From Gordionus sp. m RMFG-2023 (lineage: Eukaryota; Nematomorpha; Gordioida; Chordodea; Parachordodidae): a stretch of 64,000 nucleotides of DNA. The notes below the pieces were generated by a model. The model did not search any database, was not told the DNA's origin, and saw only the letters and a list, made by a program, of their open reading frames with translations. A program made the translations under genes and the position numbers. Position 1 is the stretch's first letter; each line of letters begins with the position of its first letter. The stretch covers positions 7,752,846-7,816,845 of the forward strand of contig NC_088779.1 of assembly GCF_954871325.1 (NCBI RefSeq), in the 5' to 3' direction. Below are positions 12,557 through 23,223 of this stretch, in pieces.

Positions 12557-12990
12557 CAGTGATCTGCATCGGGCCTAAGTTTTCAAGCTTGATCCAAAAT
12601 TTTTTTAAAAAAATTTGGGGTCAGATACCTAGCGAATTTTTTTTTATCTATCCAGAAAAGTCCGACATGAAATAAGAATTATTTGTCTGACCAGTCCGAA
12701 TTAATTAAAATATAGAAAATTTAATAATTTTTTTGATTGATAAAAAAATACTCCACAAATAAAATATATTAAAACCTTGTTTCTTGCAAGAATTTCAATA
12801 TATATTAATTTATTTGACGCAATGTAATGATATCATATTAAAAAATTTAAGCCCAACCCAGTTCGGTCTAAAAATTTTTAAAAAATATTAAGCAAGACTC
12901 AGTTAAAAATTAATTTTTAAAAATATACCCAAAGCGACCCGAAACCCATTTGGTCCAGACCAGATACGGGTCGTGATTTGCGTATCTCTA
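12557..12990. mobile_element. Short non-autonomous element, CGGGCC family
   Basis: The left end CAGTGATCTGCATCGGGCC and right end GATTTGCGTATCTCTA match the ends of the better-preserved copy at 57591-58009. Inside are runs of the family's GGTC/GGCC and poly-T/poly-A text. No convincing target duplication is seen, so the borders are approximate. It is non-coding. Confidence 0.65.
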
Positions 12991-13617
12991 ATTATAATAA
13001 TAGTTATTGTTAAATTTATAAATAAAAATCCTTCACTATTTTAAGATTTTAACCTGCAAAACATTTTAAGCTTAATAATTTTAAATACTGTAAAAAAATA
13101 GGAAATGCAATTTTGAAATAATTATATCATGGGTAAGATGCTTTATTCCTCTTAACAGAAGGTTAGTCCTAGTTTCTGAAGAACAGCTCCAAATGTATAT
13201 ATACAATAAATTCTAATTAGTTAATTGTAAATCTTTCCACCACCATCTTTGCCCAACTTTGTTAAAATCATAATTTCCAATATTGTTATTTATTCTCTGA
13301 TCACTATTATTTTCAACATCTTCCTTGTATTATAGTTTGTAACATGACGATGATATGGAAGCTGATGATGGCTATTGATCCGTATTTTATATAATGTTAT
13401 TTTTCATATTACTAATACCAAATAAAAAAACTTCTGAATTGGGGTTAAAATAAGATAATTAATATCCTTTTATGCTCAATTGTTTTTCAAAAAGTGACAA
13501 ATATATTAGAAATCTTTGACCCTGAGTTCTTCATTTAAATTGATGAGGGAAAGATTGACTACCAAAATTTTAATGCCGTCATTCCAATTTACTCCGCATG
13601 TTTCTTTCTCGGGTGCC

Positions 13618-13920
13618 CGATTTTTTTTTTTTTTTCTTTTTTTTCTTTTCTTTTCTTTTCTTTTCTTTTCTTTTCTTTTCTTTTCTTTTCTTTTCTTTTC
13701 TTTTCTTTTCTTTTCTTTTCTTTTCTTTTCTTTTCTTTTCTTTTCTTTTCTTTTCTTTTCTTTTCTTTTCTTTTCTTTTCTTTTCTTTTCTTTTCTTTTC
13801 TTTTCTTTTCTTTTCTTTTCTTTTCTTTTCTTTTCTTTTCTTTTCTTTTCTTTTCTTTTCTTTTCTTTTCTTTTCTTTTCTTTTCTTTTCTTTTCTTTTC
13901 TTTTCTTTTCTTTTCTTTTC
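13618..13920. repeat. TTTTC pentamer microsatellite
   Basis: After a T-rich lead-in, about 55 nearly perfect copies of TTTTC run from about 13643 to 13920. Open frames on both strands (Phe/Ser/Leu or Lys/Arg/Glu) are artefacts of the repeat. It lies in the same relative place, between the 15-nt exon and the next family B exon, as the 17-bp minisatellite at 42331-42727 of the paralogous locus. Confidence 0.97.
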
Positions 13921-14910
13921 ATTTTAATTCTTTTATTAATTTTTTTCAATAGACACATCTAACATTACATTTAAAACTTTTTGTCATTATTTTTGTATAC
14001 AATATTTGAAATTATATCCTATAATTATGTAATGTAAATTAGGATTAAAAAAAATTAAATTTCTTTAAATGTTTAATGTTTATAAAAATTTGAAGTTTAC
14101 AAGTTATTATCATTTTAAAGTTATTTTTTTAATTTACCTTATTCAAAATAGTGCCTAATGGTACGGTATTTATTTATAATACAATATTTTAAGTATTGTT
14201 CAATAGGAAGACAAACCTTTAATTAAGGCACTCTCTCGCCATCCTATAGAGGCAGTATCTAGTGAATAGACATAATAATGATTAATTAGTTCCAATATTG
14301 ACAAAAAGTTTATAGAAAATAAATATAATCAGTAAAATTTGTGTTTATTTATTTTTATAGTATCTAGGAAGGATTTATTTATTTGTTGTATTTTGAGGTA
14401 GTTAAAAGCAGACAATCAATCTCTATTTCCAGATGCTTAAATATATCAATTCCAGAAATAATTTATAAACGATATATTGATTCTTTAAATTACGAAAACA
14501 TATAAGATTGATGGCATTTTAGGAAGGTGGTTATGTGATGTGTGCCACTTTATTTTATTATTAAACTATTTTTAGGAATTTTTTAAACAAATTTGATAAG
14601 TAACTTATTTTTCCTTCTAAATTAATTCAGGATTATTTTGTGATATTAAAAAGTTATAATAGGATAATTTTATTATATAAAGAACCAATAGGAAAAGGTA
14701 TTTTTTTAGAATTATTATATTTTAATTTATAATAATAATAAAAAAAACTATTCCTAATGCATATAAATACCAACATCTTAGTTGAAATGTGAATTATTTA
14801 TTATTTTTATTAAATAGATTTTATATAAATATTTGGTTATATTTGTAATAGTTTAATTTATTAATCTGTTATCATATTTTACATAACCCCAACATAGGTA
14901 GTTGTTATAA

Positions 14911-16433
14911 GGTGCGTAGACAAAAATTTTCATGGGGGGGGGGGTAATTTTTTAATATCAAAATGATTGTTTTTGGTGCATTTAAAAATCATATTTGAAA
15001 ATATGATAATTTAGAAAACAATTTAAAATATTAAGAGAAAATATAATACTGTTAAAAAGTTTTATAACTATATAAACCGGTATGAATCACAAATTGAATG
15101 AAACATTTTATTATGATTTATAAATTAAATCAAAATATTATTCCTAAATATAATATAATCTTTTAGATTGTGCCAATTTTTTAATAATTTGTTCTGTGTT
15201 AGAGTTTAGATCTATGAGGAAAGCTATTCAATCAATTTCAAGATATCGCACTTTTGATATAGGTTTTTATTCTCTGCAATGAAGAAAAGGTTCTCGCATT
15301 TGTGCCTGTATAGAAAATTAGTATCATTGCCAAAATAAATACTTATAAGATATTTTTAAAGTATGCAATTCCACTGTATTTCTTCGAGGAATATCTACAA
15401 AAATAAATCTTTCATAAAATTTTGAAATTAATTGCCCTTCAGATATATTTATATCCTATGAATAAAATTTAGCTAAATAATTAATTTTTCAATATCAAGA
15501 TTTGATATATTTTAAGTCAGAGAGAGTTATGAGATATGGTATTTGTAAATTAGATAGAGCTATTTGATAAATCGCAATTCGTTCAATGAATTAAGTCACA
15601 ATTAGATCCAAAAGTGGAAAAATATCTGTTATTTTATAGTAATTCTCAATTGAGTCCACGTTTCTAATGGAACGTTTATCAGTTTAAGTTAGCTTGTAAA
15701 TTTTAAATTTCGCCTTCACCCCAACAATCATATAAATCTCAAGAAATTCTTGATCGATATTATCTCTTCTAAGTTTTAATATAATAGTATTTGCGATTCT
15801 CATAACTTCAGCCAAATTCGTTTTTTTGAAAATAATTGCAATAAAATTGTTATGTAATAAATACTTTATTAATATCCAATGAAAAATATGAGTCATTAAA
15901 TCTAACAATGTATCAGCTTCAGATAAAATATATGTTTCAGGTCATTCTGAAATTTTACCAAGGGCATACAAAAGAGTCTCTTCTAGATCCAAAAAATATT
16001 GTAGCAACTTAATGTCGAAGACTCCATCTTTTTCTTGCAAGCATTTTGCGGTTTATTTTTTTATTTACTGTAGCACAAGAGTCTCAGAAATAATTATATT
16101 CAACTAATTTTGGCTACACTAAAAATTTTCTAATCACACTTATCAAAAGAGAAAAATTAAATAAAAAATTTTTTGGTTGATAAAAGTTTCTTATCCATCA
16201 GGTTTAAAAGCTTTAAGAAGAAAACTTTAAATTTCGGTGAGATAAAATGAATATACAAGAAATAAGTATTTCAAACAATTTTAACTTTTTTTCTAATATT
16301 CAGAATAGAATTATTGAAATAAAATCCTTTGCAATTAAAAATTGATGAAGCTCTTTTATATTTTTTCAAATATTTTTGCTAGGGAGCGGGATTTCTTCCT
16401 ATCTCTTATCTTTCAGCTGGCTACGCGCCTAAT
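14911..16433 (-). mobile_element. Decayed hAT element of the ZMYM1/DUF4371-like type
   Basis: The outer sequences AGGTGCGTAGAC and GGCTACGCGCCT form a degenerate inverted pair resembling the CAGTGGCGTAGC ends of the short elements at 17957 and 29738. Between them the minus strand carries broken transposase text (15180-16050). The flanking bases do not form a clear 8-bp duplication, so the ends are approximate. Confidence 0.55.
15180..16050 (-). pseudogene. Transposase remnant of a ZMYM1-like hAT
   Basis: Shifting frames on the minus strand give several family-like pieces. One has RIANTIILKLRRDNIDQEFL (about 15750-15810). Another has VDIPRRNTVELHTLK (about 15360-15400). Near the C-terminus is a piece with ARTFSSLQRIKTYIKS (about 15255-15302), which corresponds to the ERSFS-LK-IKTYLRS signature of these transposases. 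Many stops and shifts break it. The assignment is by motif recognition and is moderately sure. Confidence 0.6.
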
Positions 16434-17222
16434 CCTTTCATATTTTTCAATAATTTTTGCCATGGGGGAGGGGGGTGGGTGTAATTTTTCTCCCCTCTCT
16501 TTCCCCGTTGGCTTCCTTGACTGGTTGTCATTATAATTAAAATAATAAAATTTACAAAAATAACATTATTAATTTATTTAAAACATTATTGAGACATTTC
16601 CAACTCCCTCCGATACCTAACATATTTTCTCTGAATTCTTTTACAATTACGTTATACGACTATAATTTTCTTTTTAAAATCTATCTCGATATCTACCCTT
16701 GACTGATAGTTCTCCTCACCAAATTCATTTGGTAAATTACGAAATCATCCTTTTTTTGTGAGGACATCCATAAATTTTCCTAAATTTAATCTCAATAGTT
16801 TCTTTATTGATTAATTGAAAACTGGGATATTTTTATGAAACAACATTTGTGTCGGAGCCGTGATAAGTCATAATTATTTAATTATACGTCCAGCAATTTT
16901 TAAATTAGAATCATGCGTTCTATCAAACCCTAAATCTGGGGGGTGGGGGGGGGGTAAAGAATACTCTTTATATAAGTATTATTACCTAATTATTGCAAAA
17001 ATCGTTAAGCTCATTTAATATTAGTTGGCTCCCATTATCACTTAGAAGCATTTTAGGTTAAATTCTATCAGGCGAATTAATGTAGCAACCTTATATTATT
17101 GTCATCAAGGTATTGGATTTAATAATTTAGACGTCGAGTTACAAATTTTTTTCCTTCACTAACTAATTCAACTCTGATCTAATAATGCTTATAATCCTTT
17201 CATTTATAAAAATAATCTTTAG

Positions 17223-17291
17223 ATATTAACAATAATCAGTTGGAAGAAGAGCCAAATATGGCACCTGATGAAGAGGAGGAGTGGGTTGAAG
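17223..17291 (+). CDS. 69-nt family B exon, acidic peptide
   Basis: Acceptor ATCTTTAG and donor GTTCAA bound 69 nt that stay open in phase 1-1. With the preceding base the peptide begins D-INNNQLEEEP and ends EEEEWVE, strongly acidic. The paralog at 43977-44042 starts D-IDNNLPED and ends AELVE, with the same phase and matching introns on both sides. No known domain is recognised. Given the signal-peptide-like first exons of this family, it is probably part of a secreted acidic protein; that role is inferred. Confidence 0.6.
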
Positions 17292-17558
17292 GTTCAATAT
17301 TTATATAACTTAATATTTTGGAACTACGGAAATGTAATAAAAATTTTGGGTTATTGGGTAACACTAGGAAAATCAGTTTCATTTTTAAATTAACTATTTA
17401 TTTCAAGAATATTCACCAAAGAATTTAATCAATGATCAGTTTTTAAAATCTTTTTGTCATAAAAATTTATAGAAGAAACTTAATTAGTTTGCAAATTATT
17501 AATAGAATATTTAAACATTTTAATAATAATTATATTTATTACATTATTCAAAATTAAG

Positions 17559-17573
17559 TTCAAGATATTCCAA
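17559..17573 (+). CDS. 15-nt family B micro-exon (V-QDIP)
   Basis: It lies between AAATTAAG and GTATTCATTTTA, is 15 nt long, has phase 1-1 and reads QDIP. Its paralog at 44304-44318 reads PIVP, with the same flanks and spacing from the preceding larger exon. Confidence 0.5.
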
Positions 17574-17956
17574 GTATTCATTTTATAAAAATATTATAAT
17601 CAAACTAATATGTAAATTAGACACCATCATTAATAAAAATGGTCGATATACTTTAAAATTACATATAACTGATAGCCTCTTAAGGAATTGGTTATGTAAC
17701 ATGTATCTTAGGAGATCGGGACAAATTGAGCTCAAGAATATCAAATACCAATCTCTTATTAAAAATTGAGAAGTTTAACGGTTGAAATTTTGACTAGAAT
17801 AATAATTATGATTTAAATTAATTAAAATCTATTCACTCAGTTGTGAGTTTTATATTTATGATTAACTATTACAAAATCAACTTTAGTCACGTGTGTGGAC
17901 TTGATCACAGACCATTTATGGCTATCATTTATAATTTCTATTAATTTAAAGGTGAG

Positions 17957-18333
17957 CAGTGGCGTAGCTAGGAATTTTCCTTAGAGGGGGTCCATATATA
18001 TAAAAGTCTGGGGGACTTCGCCCTCCAGATAATCTTTAACGGGCCTGCGGATCTTTTCATAACCATATCTTCGATAATATATAATAAATATATTTTTTAA
18101 ATGCATCAATAATATGTTATTTAGTAGATTATTCTCAATGACTTTAAAATAATACTATCCACAATAATTTCAATAGTAATATAATATCCTTCCACAAACA
18201 TCAAAACCAGAAAAATATAAATATTAATGGTATTTATTTGATATAAAGTCACTTTTAAGTCTTTTGAACTAAAAAAAATTTTTGCTCTGGGAGGGGTCCA
18301 AACCCGAAAACCACCCCCGTGGCTACGCCACTG
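17957..18333. mobile_element. Short hAT element, CAGTGGCGTAGC family
   Basis: The 377-bp element starts CAGTGGCGTAGCTAGGAATT and ends GTGGCTACGCCACTG. The 8-mer AAGGTGAG stands immediately on both sides (17949-17956 and 18334-18341), an exact hAT-type target duplication. It is non-coding, contains the GGGGGACTTCGCCCTCCAG hairpin-like text, and is a sister of the copy at 29738-30138. The end sequence also matches the larger hAT remnant at 28356, its likely parent family. Confidence 0.95.
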
Positions 18334-18339
18334 AAGGTG

Positions 18340-19490
18340 AGTAATAAAATTAAGATTAAGTTTAAATGTATGATAAATAAAATAAAATTCTAAAAATTTA
18401 TACCAAGAAATGACGTAGCTAAAAATTATCAGGGGATGTGGGCAGTTACAATAATTATTCCGGGAGTTTAGTCCCCTTAGTTACCATTGCTATGCACTCA
18501 TCACCGCGTGAGTAGGAGATGGATTTTAGGGGTAAAATTAAACTTGAATTTATTCTTTCTGAATGTTATAGTATAAATTAGAATTCATGAAAATATTTAA
18601 TACCCAAAGAATATTTCTTTATTTCATATATTCTTGTTTCATCTCCCAGTCCATATTTAAACATCTATATTTAATCCATAATTACGGGTAAAAATTTTCA
18701 ATATATTTCTTATTTTTACTTCCTTCTTGCTGCTTTGGGCAGGATTTTATCTATAATATATCTGATGATTTACAATTCTAAAATAAAATAAAATTAGACT
18801 TAAATTTATTCTTTCTGAATGCCATAGCATAAATTAGAATATTTGAAACAGTATATATATATATATAAGGTTATATGATGCTGGTAAGCTATTATCTAAA
18901 ATTTTTAAAATTATGATAAAAATCCTTATAATTAGATCCATCTTGATTAAAAGAATTTAAAAATGGCGCTAAATAATTGATATAGTTATTTGATTCTGGA
19001 ATGGTTTAATCTAAAATTTTTAAAATTGTAATAAAATCTGGAAATAATTCGCTCCTCACCGTATAAATGGGAGAAGAATTTTAGGGCTAAAATTAGACTT
19101 GAATTTATCCACTCTTAATGCCATAGTATAAAATAATATTCATGAAAATGTACAAAAATCAAATATCTGAGATATTTGTATATTTCATATATTCTTGTTT
19201 CTTCTCTCAGTCCAAAATTTAAACATCTATATTTCATTTATATTTAAGAGTAAAAAGCTGTTAAACATGGATTATTATTTTATTATAATGGTTATTATTT
19301 AGCGCAAATTTTTGTATCTTACATTCATTTTTAACACCATTTATATTAACTTTACTTAATAGTTTAATTTAATTATTTAATAGTTTTATTTTATATATAA
19401 AGGATAAATTTATTATAATCGACTTGGATGTAACATTGTTCAACCACATACATGCATCAAATATAAAATATTAGTTGACTAAAAGGGAGA
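18340..19490. repeat. Locally duplicated AT-rich block, no gene
   Basis: The segment about 18500-18700 recurs at about 19060-19260 (shared text GACTTGAATTTAT, CATATATTCTTGTTTC, CAGTCCA and TTTAAACATCTATATTT), with a partial third piece near 18785-18850. The copies are clearly diverged. Near 18410-18440 a single decayed end of the CAGTGGCGTAGC family is visible. No coding region is seen. Confidence 0.6.
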
Positions 19491-19499
19491 CATGGTCTA

Positions 19500-20000
19500 A
19501 ATTGTATATATAGTCAAGATTAATTTAGCTATTAGCCGTTCTCTTACCAGGGCCCGAATACCAAACATCCTTGAGCCTATAAATTTATCATTAGATGATG
19601 GCTTAAGACCAAATGGCTTAACTTCCCTGCCATGGTCTTTAGGGAAATCCTTAATTTGGGACTTCACATGCGTATCTTCTTTCCCAAAAATTTAAATTCT
19701 AATCCGGTTGATATAGCCGAGAAAAAAAAACAATGAAATATTCCAAATTCACAAATTATATTTTTACACCGATCGTTATCTCTTCCCTTGGACATATGCC
19801 AAACGGAACTTTAAAGTTCTTAAAAAATATAGGGGATAAGATAAGAGTCCTTACATCAGAACCAAAAGAAATTCTATTTTTTAAAACAAAACCTTCAAAT
19901 AGCTATTTTAAAATATAATTACTCATGTTTTTTGAGAACTTGTAGTCCCACCTCCGTTTTTATATAATATTGTTTTTTATTTTATTTTATATTTGATATG
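19500..20000 (+). mobile_element. LINE-like retrotransposon fragment, 3' part
   Basis: The segment is homologous, in the opposite orientation, to the insertion at 47018-47438 and shares its coding text (KYSKFTNYIFTPIVISSLGH, SEPK) and following 3' sequence. The peptide resembles the C-terminal tail that follows the reverse transcriptase in several non-LTR elements, with the pattern F-P/I-V-x-S-x-G...FL..IG. It is broken by frame changes. Its 5' border is unclear and lies at least 60 bp further out than in the other copy, as expected for independent 5' truncation. Confidence 0.6.
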
Positions 20001-20157
20001 TTAATTTTAATATTAATTTTATTTCTATATATATTTTTAATTTAAAAATAAATGACATTAATATTAAAAAAAATAAATAAAAGTTTATTAGTTAAATTGT
20101 AGTTAAATATTTTTAAAATATATTTATTTAATAAAGGCTTTAAATCTTTTTGTTTAA

Positions 20158-20568
20158 TCTTTCTTTAATCCCTGCCAACCTTTACATGGTGGTATCGGTA
20201 ATTATAATAAAAATTGCAACAATAATAATTTTAGATATTATGAAAATTGTAATTGTAGAGATTACAGAAATTTTAACTTTAGATGTCATTACTGTGAATT
20301 CCATGATGAGAAAAATAAATTAGACAATAAATATGATAAAGAAACACATTATAATAAAAGAAATAATAAATCTCTTAGTAACGAAAAATTGGAAAATATT
20401 GAATTAAAACCAAATATTCAAAATGAAAGAAATTCTTATAAACTAATAGAGATAAATTATATAATAAAATTTGAAATATTCGTGATTATAGACAAAAAGG
20501 AAATAAACATTAAAGAAAACAATGAAACAAAGATTAAAGAAAATAATAAAATTAAAAACTCTTATTAG
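20158..20568 (+). CDS. Unrecognised Asn/Lys-rich open frame with a Cys/His cluster
   Basis: The frame stays open for 136 codons, long for such AT-rich DNA, and lacks an ATG, so it would be an internal or terminal exon or a gene remnant. It opens with FFNPCQPLHGG, then has an Asn-rich part with NCNCRDYRNF and RCHYCEFHDE (about codons 30-55). The four Cys and two His there could bind a metal. The remainder is charged and rich in Asn, Lys and Glu, ending before TAG. No splice acceptor of good quality is obvious. I recognise no family. It may be a host exon, part of the neighbouring LINE-like unit, or chance. Confidence 0.35.
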   Translation, partial: SFFNPCQPLHGGIGNYNKNCNNNNFRYYENCNCRDYRNFNFRCHYCEFHDEKNKLDNKYDKETHYNKRNNKSLSNEKLENIELKPNIQNERNSYKLIEINYIIKFEIFVIIDKKEINIKENNETKIKENNKIKNSY

Positions 20569-23223
20569 TAACACTAAATACGATAAAAAAAAATTGATAC
20601 TTATAAATTTGAAGACAATTAAAAGCATCACTAAGAGAAGTCATATAAAAACTAAACGTCTTCATCCTAGATTAATACTCAAGGATGTGATAAAGAGATC
20701 TTTTTTTCTAAAAATTTGAGGTTCAAAAAAATTATTTTTTAACGCCATAATTCGCTCTAACTACCTAAGTTTAATCTCTTCCATTGAATAACCTTCCATA
20801 TTCCTAGCTTTCTTTTTTTTATTCCCTATCCTTTTTTCTAAATTCTATTCCTACATTTTTCACCTTTATTTATTTTATCTTTTAAAAAAATTAATTATTT
20901 GCTACTACATTTTGTCGACATATCATATCAGTAAATATTCAATAAAGTAACCCATGAGAAAAAAAAATATTTTAAAATTAATGAAAAATTAACAAGTTAT
21001 TTATGATATGATATCATTATAATTACACATAACATTTATCAAATACAAATAATTTGTAAAATGCTGCAGAAATAGATTATGATAGAGAAGGTATAAGCGC
21101 CTTAATTGACATTGGAGAAAAATTATAAGATATTTAAGAAAATTGAGGGTCTGAAAATTCATAAAATTTACCCCTGGGCAAGGGATAACTATTTTTTAAT
21201 TTTAACAGTAAGGGCCAGTCGGACAATTTTTTAAAAACTATAAAGAATAGGGCAAAGAATGGAACGGGGCGAAAAACATATAATGAAGTATGAATGTTTA
21301 GGGCCGGGCTTTACAGATCTCTAATTCTAATACAATAGTTTATCAATCATGATTTTTTAAATATAGATATGATTATTTAACATAATTTAATGACTACAAT
21401 ATATTTATTATATCAGCATTTATGTTTTTCTAATATTAATATTATGCATACTTTTTATATCTTGAGGTTTTTACACCTGAATTACACCTAATTTTAGCAT
21501 GATTTTGAGAGCCTTCTGAATTTCCTATTTATACTTCATCTTGCTTGCTTTTCTGTAACTATATGTCATTATTTGTTAATGTGTAATTAAGTAATATTAT
21601 TTTGCATAGTTTAGAAATTTTGCATAAATTTTAAATTTCTTTAGGATGTAATAACCTGTTATTTGGCAGCCTAATTTTTTTAAAGATTAAAAATATCCTT
21701 TTGTTTTCATCACTATTCTTAATATATGAATCTAGAACTTCGGTGATTTATATCTATTGAAGATCAACATTTCAATATCGTCAATGCTAAAGGTGCAAGT
21801 CGGTATTTAAAATCTGGACCCTGCTAAATCCTGACGTATGCTAATTTTTTATATTTTATTAATTTATTTAAACTTTATTAATAAAATTTCATATATTTAA
21901 TTTTATGTTTTAAAAAAACTATCAGCTAATTTATATATTTCTTTTTTTATATCGAAACTATAAGACTCTTGGCTTTTACATAATGATTTAACTTAGGTAA
22001 GAAGGATTTAATCGAAATAATATTATTTTTCTAAAAGTGGTGATTTAGCAGAGTCAACATTAGGGATTTCCATTATGATGTGTATCTGTATCTATTTTAC
22101 AGTTGGCTAATTAAATAAAAACCAAATATTAGAATAAAAAATCATTTTCAATTTGGTTAAACAATAGGGCCACAATAATCTTTATGATGGAATTTCTCAG
22201 AAGCTAATGCGCGATGGATCTTATTAGCAACATCAATAAATTTAATAATTACCTCCTCCATACTAAAGGGATATTTCAATGTGATTGGGGAGCGCCAAAG
22301 AACTTTGTTATTTTATTTAGTTATAGCGATTCACAAAATCTTTCGCGTAAATAACTATTATTTTTTCAAAGTCTAGTGATAAAAAAAGATTATCATCTAA
22401 AGTTTTATGTATATAGCTTCTTATATTATATACAAAGTGTCAAATTTATATTATGATTATTTTCCTTTAAGATGAGCTCTTTTATTTTTCTTTACGATAA
22501 GATTTTTTATTTTCTATATGATAAGCTCTTTTATTTTTCTTCTTTTAAACGAACCTCTTTTTTTTTACTGACAACAAAAAAAAAATCAAACAAAATTTTA
22601 AAATCCACACAATTTTTTTTATTATTTTTTTCTACGCTATTTATTTACATATTAATAAATTAATATTATCTTTTTCTAAAAAAAATATAATATTGAAAAA
22701 ATAATATTAAAAAAAAATAATATTTCAAAATAATATTGAAAAAAATAATAACTATTACTATTTAACTAAAATGAGTAAACGATACATGTTAAAATATACA
22801 TAACTAATACTACATATAGATAATATAAACAAATCCCTAGCTACGACACAAAGAAAACATTCCTAATCTTAAATTTAAATAGAAATATTAAATCAATTGA
22901 TATAGATTAATATTTTTGCTATTTTTTGTTATTTAATGTATAAATACAAATATGTGATTACAAAATATTTGAAAAAAATTATACATTATATGAATTAAAA
23001 TATTTAAAAGTCTGCTATAAGTCGATCCTTTATATATTCTTAAAGAAAATCAGAGGTCCGTTTGGTCTTTTTTAAATAAAATAAAGGTATGTTAAAAGTG
23101 AACCATGAGTAGGACCATTGATCTTCACTAATTATATCGGATTAGGTATTTGTATCTCTAGCAAATTAATATATGGTTCAGTTTATAAAAAAAATATAAG
23201 TATCATTTTCTAATGTAACCTAT

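Noticed and set aside
13506-13962. Long open frames on both strands rich in Lys/Arg/Glu or Phe/Ser/Leu
   Set aside because: They are translations of the TTTTC pentamer repeat. A five-base unit without stops stays open in every frame.
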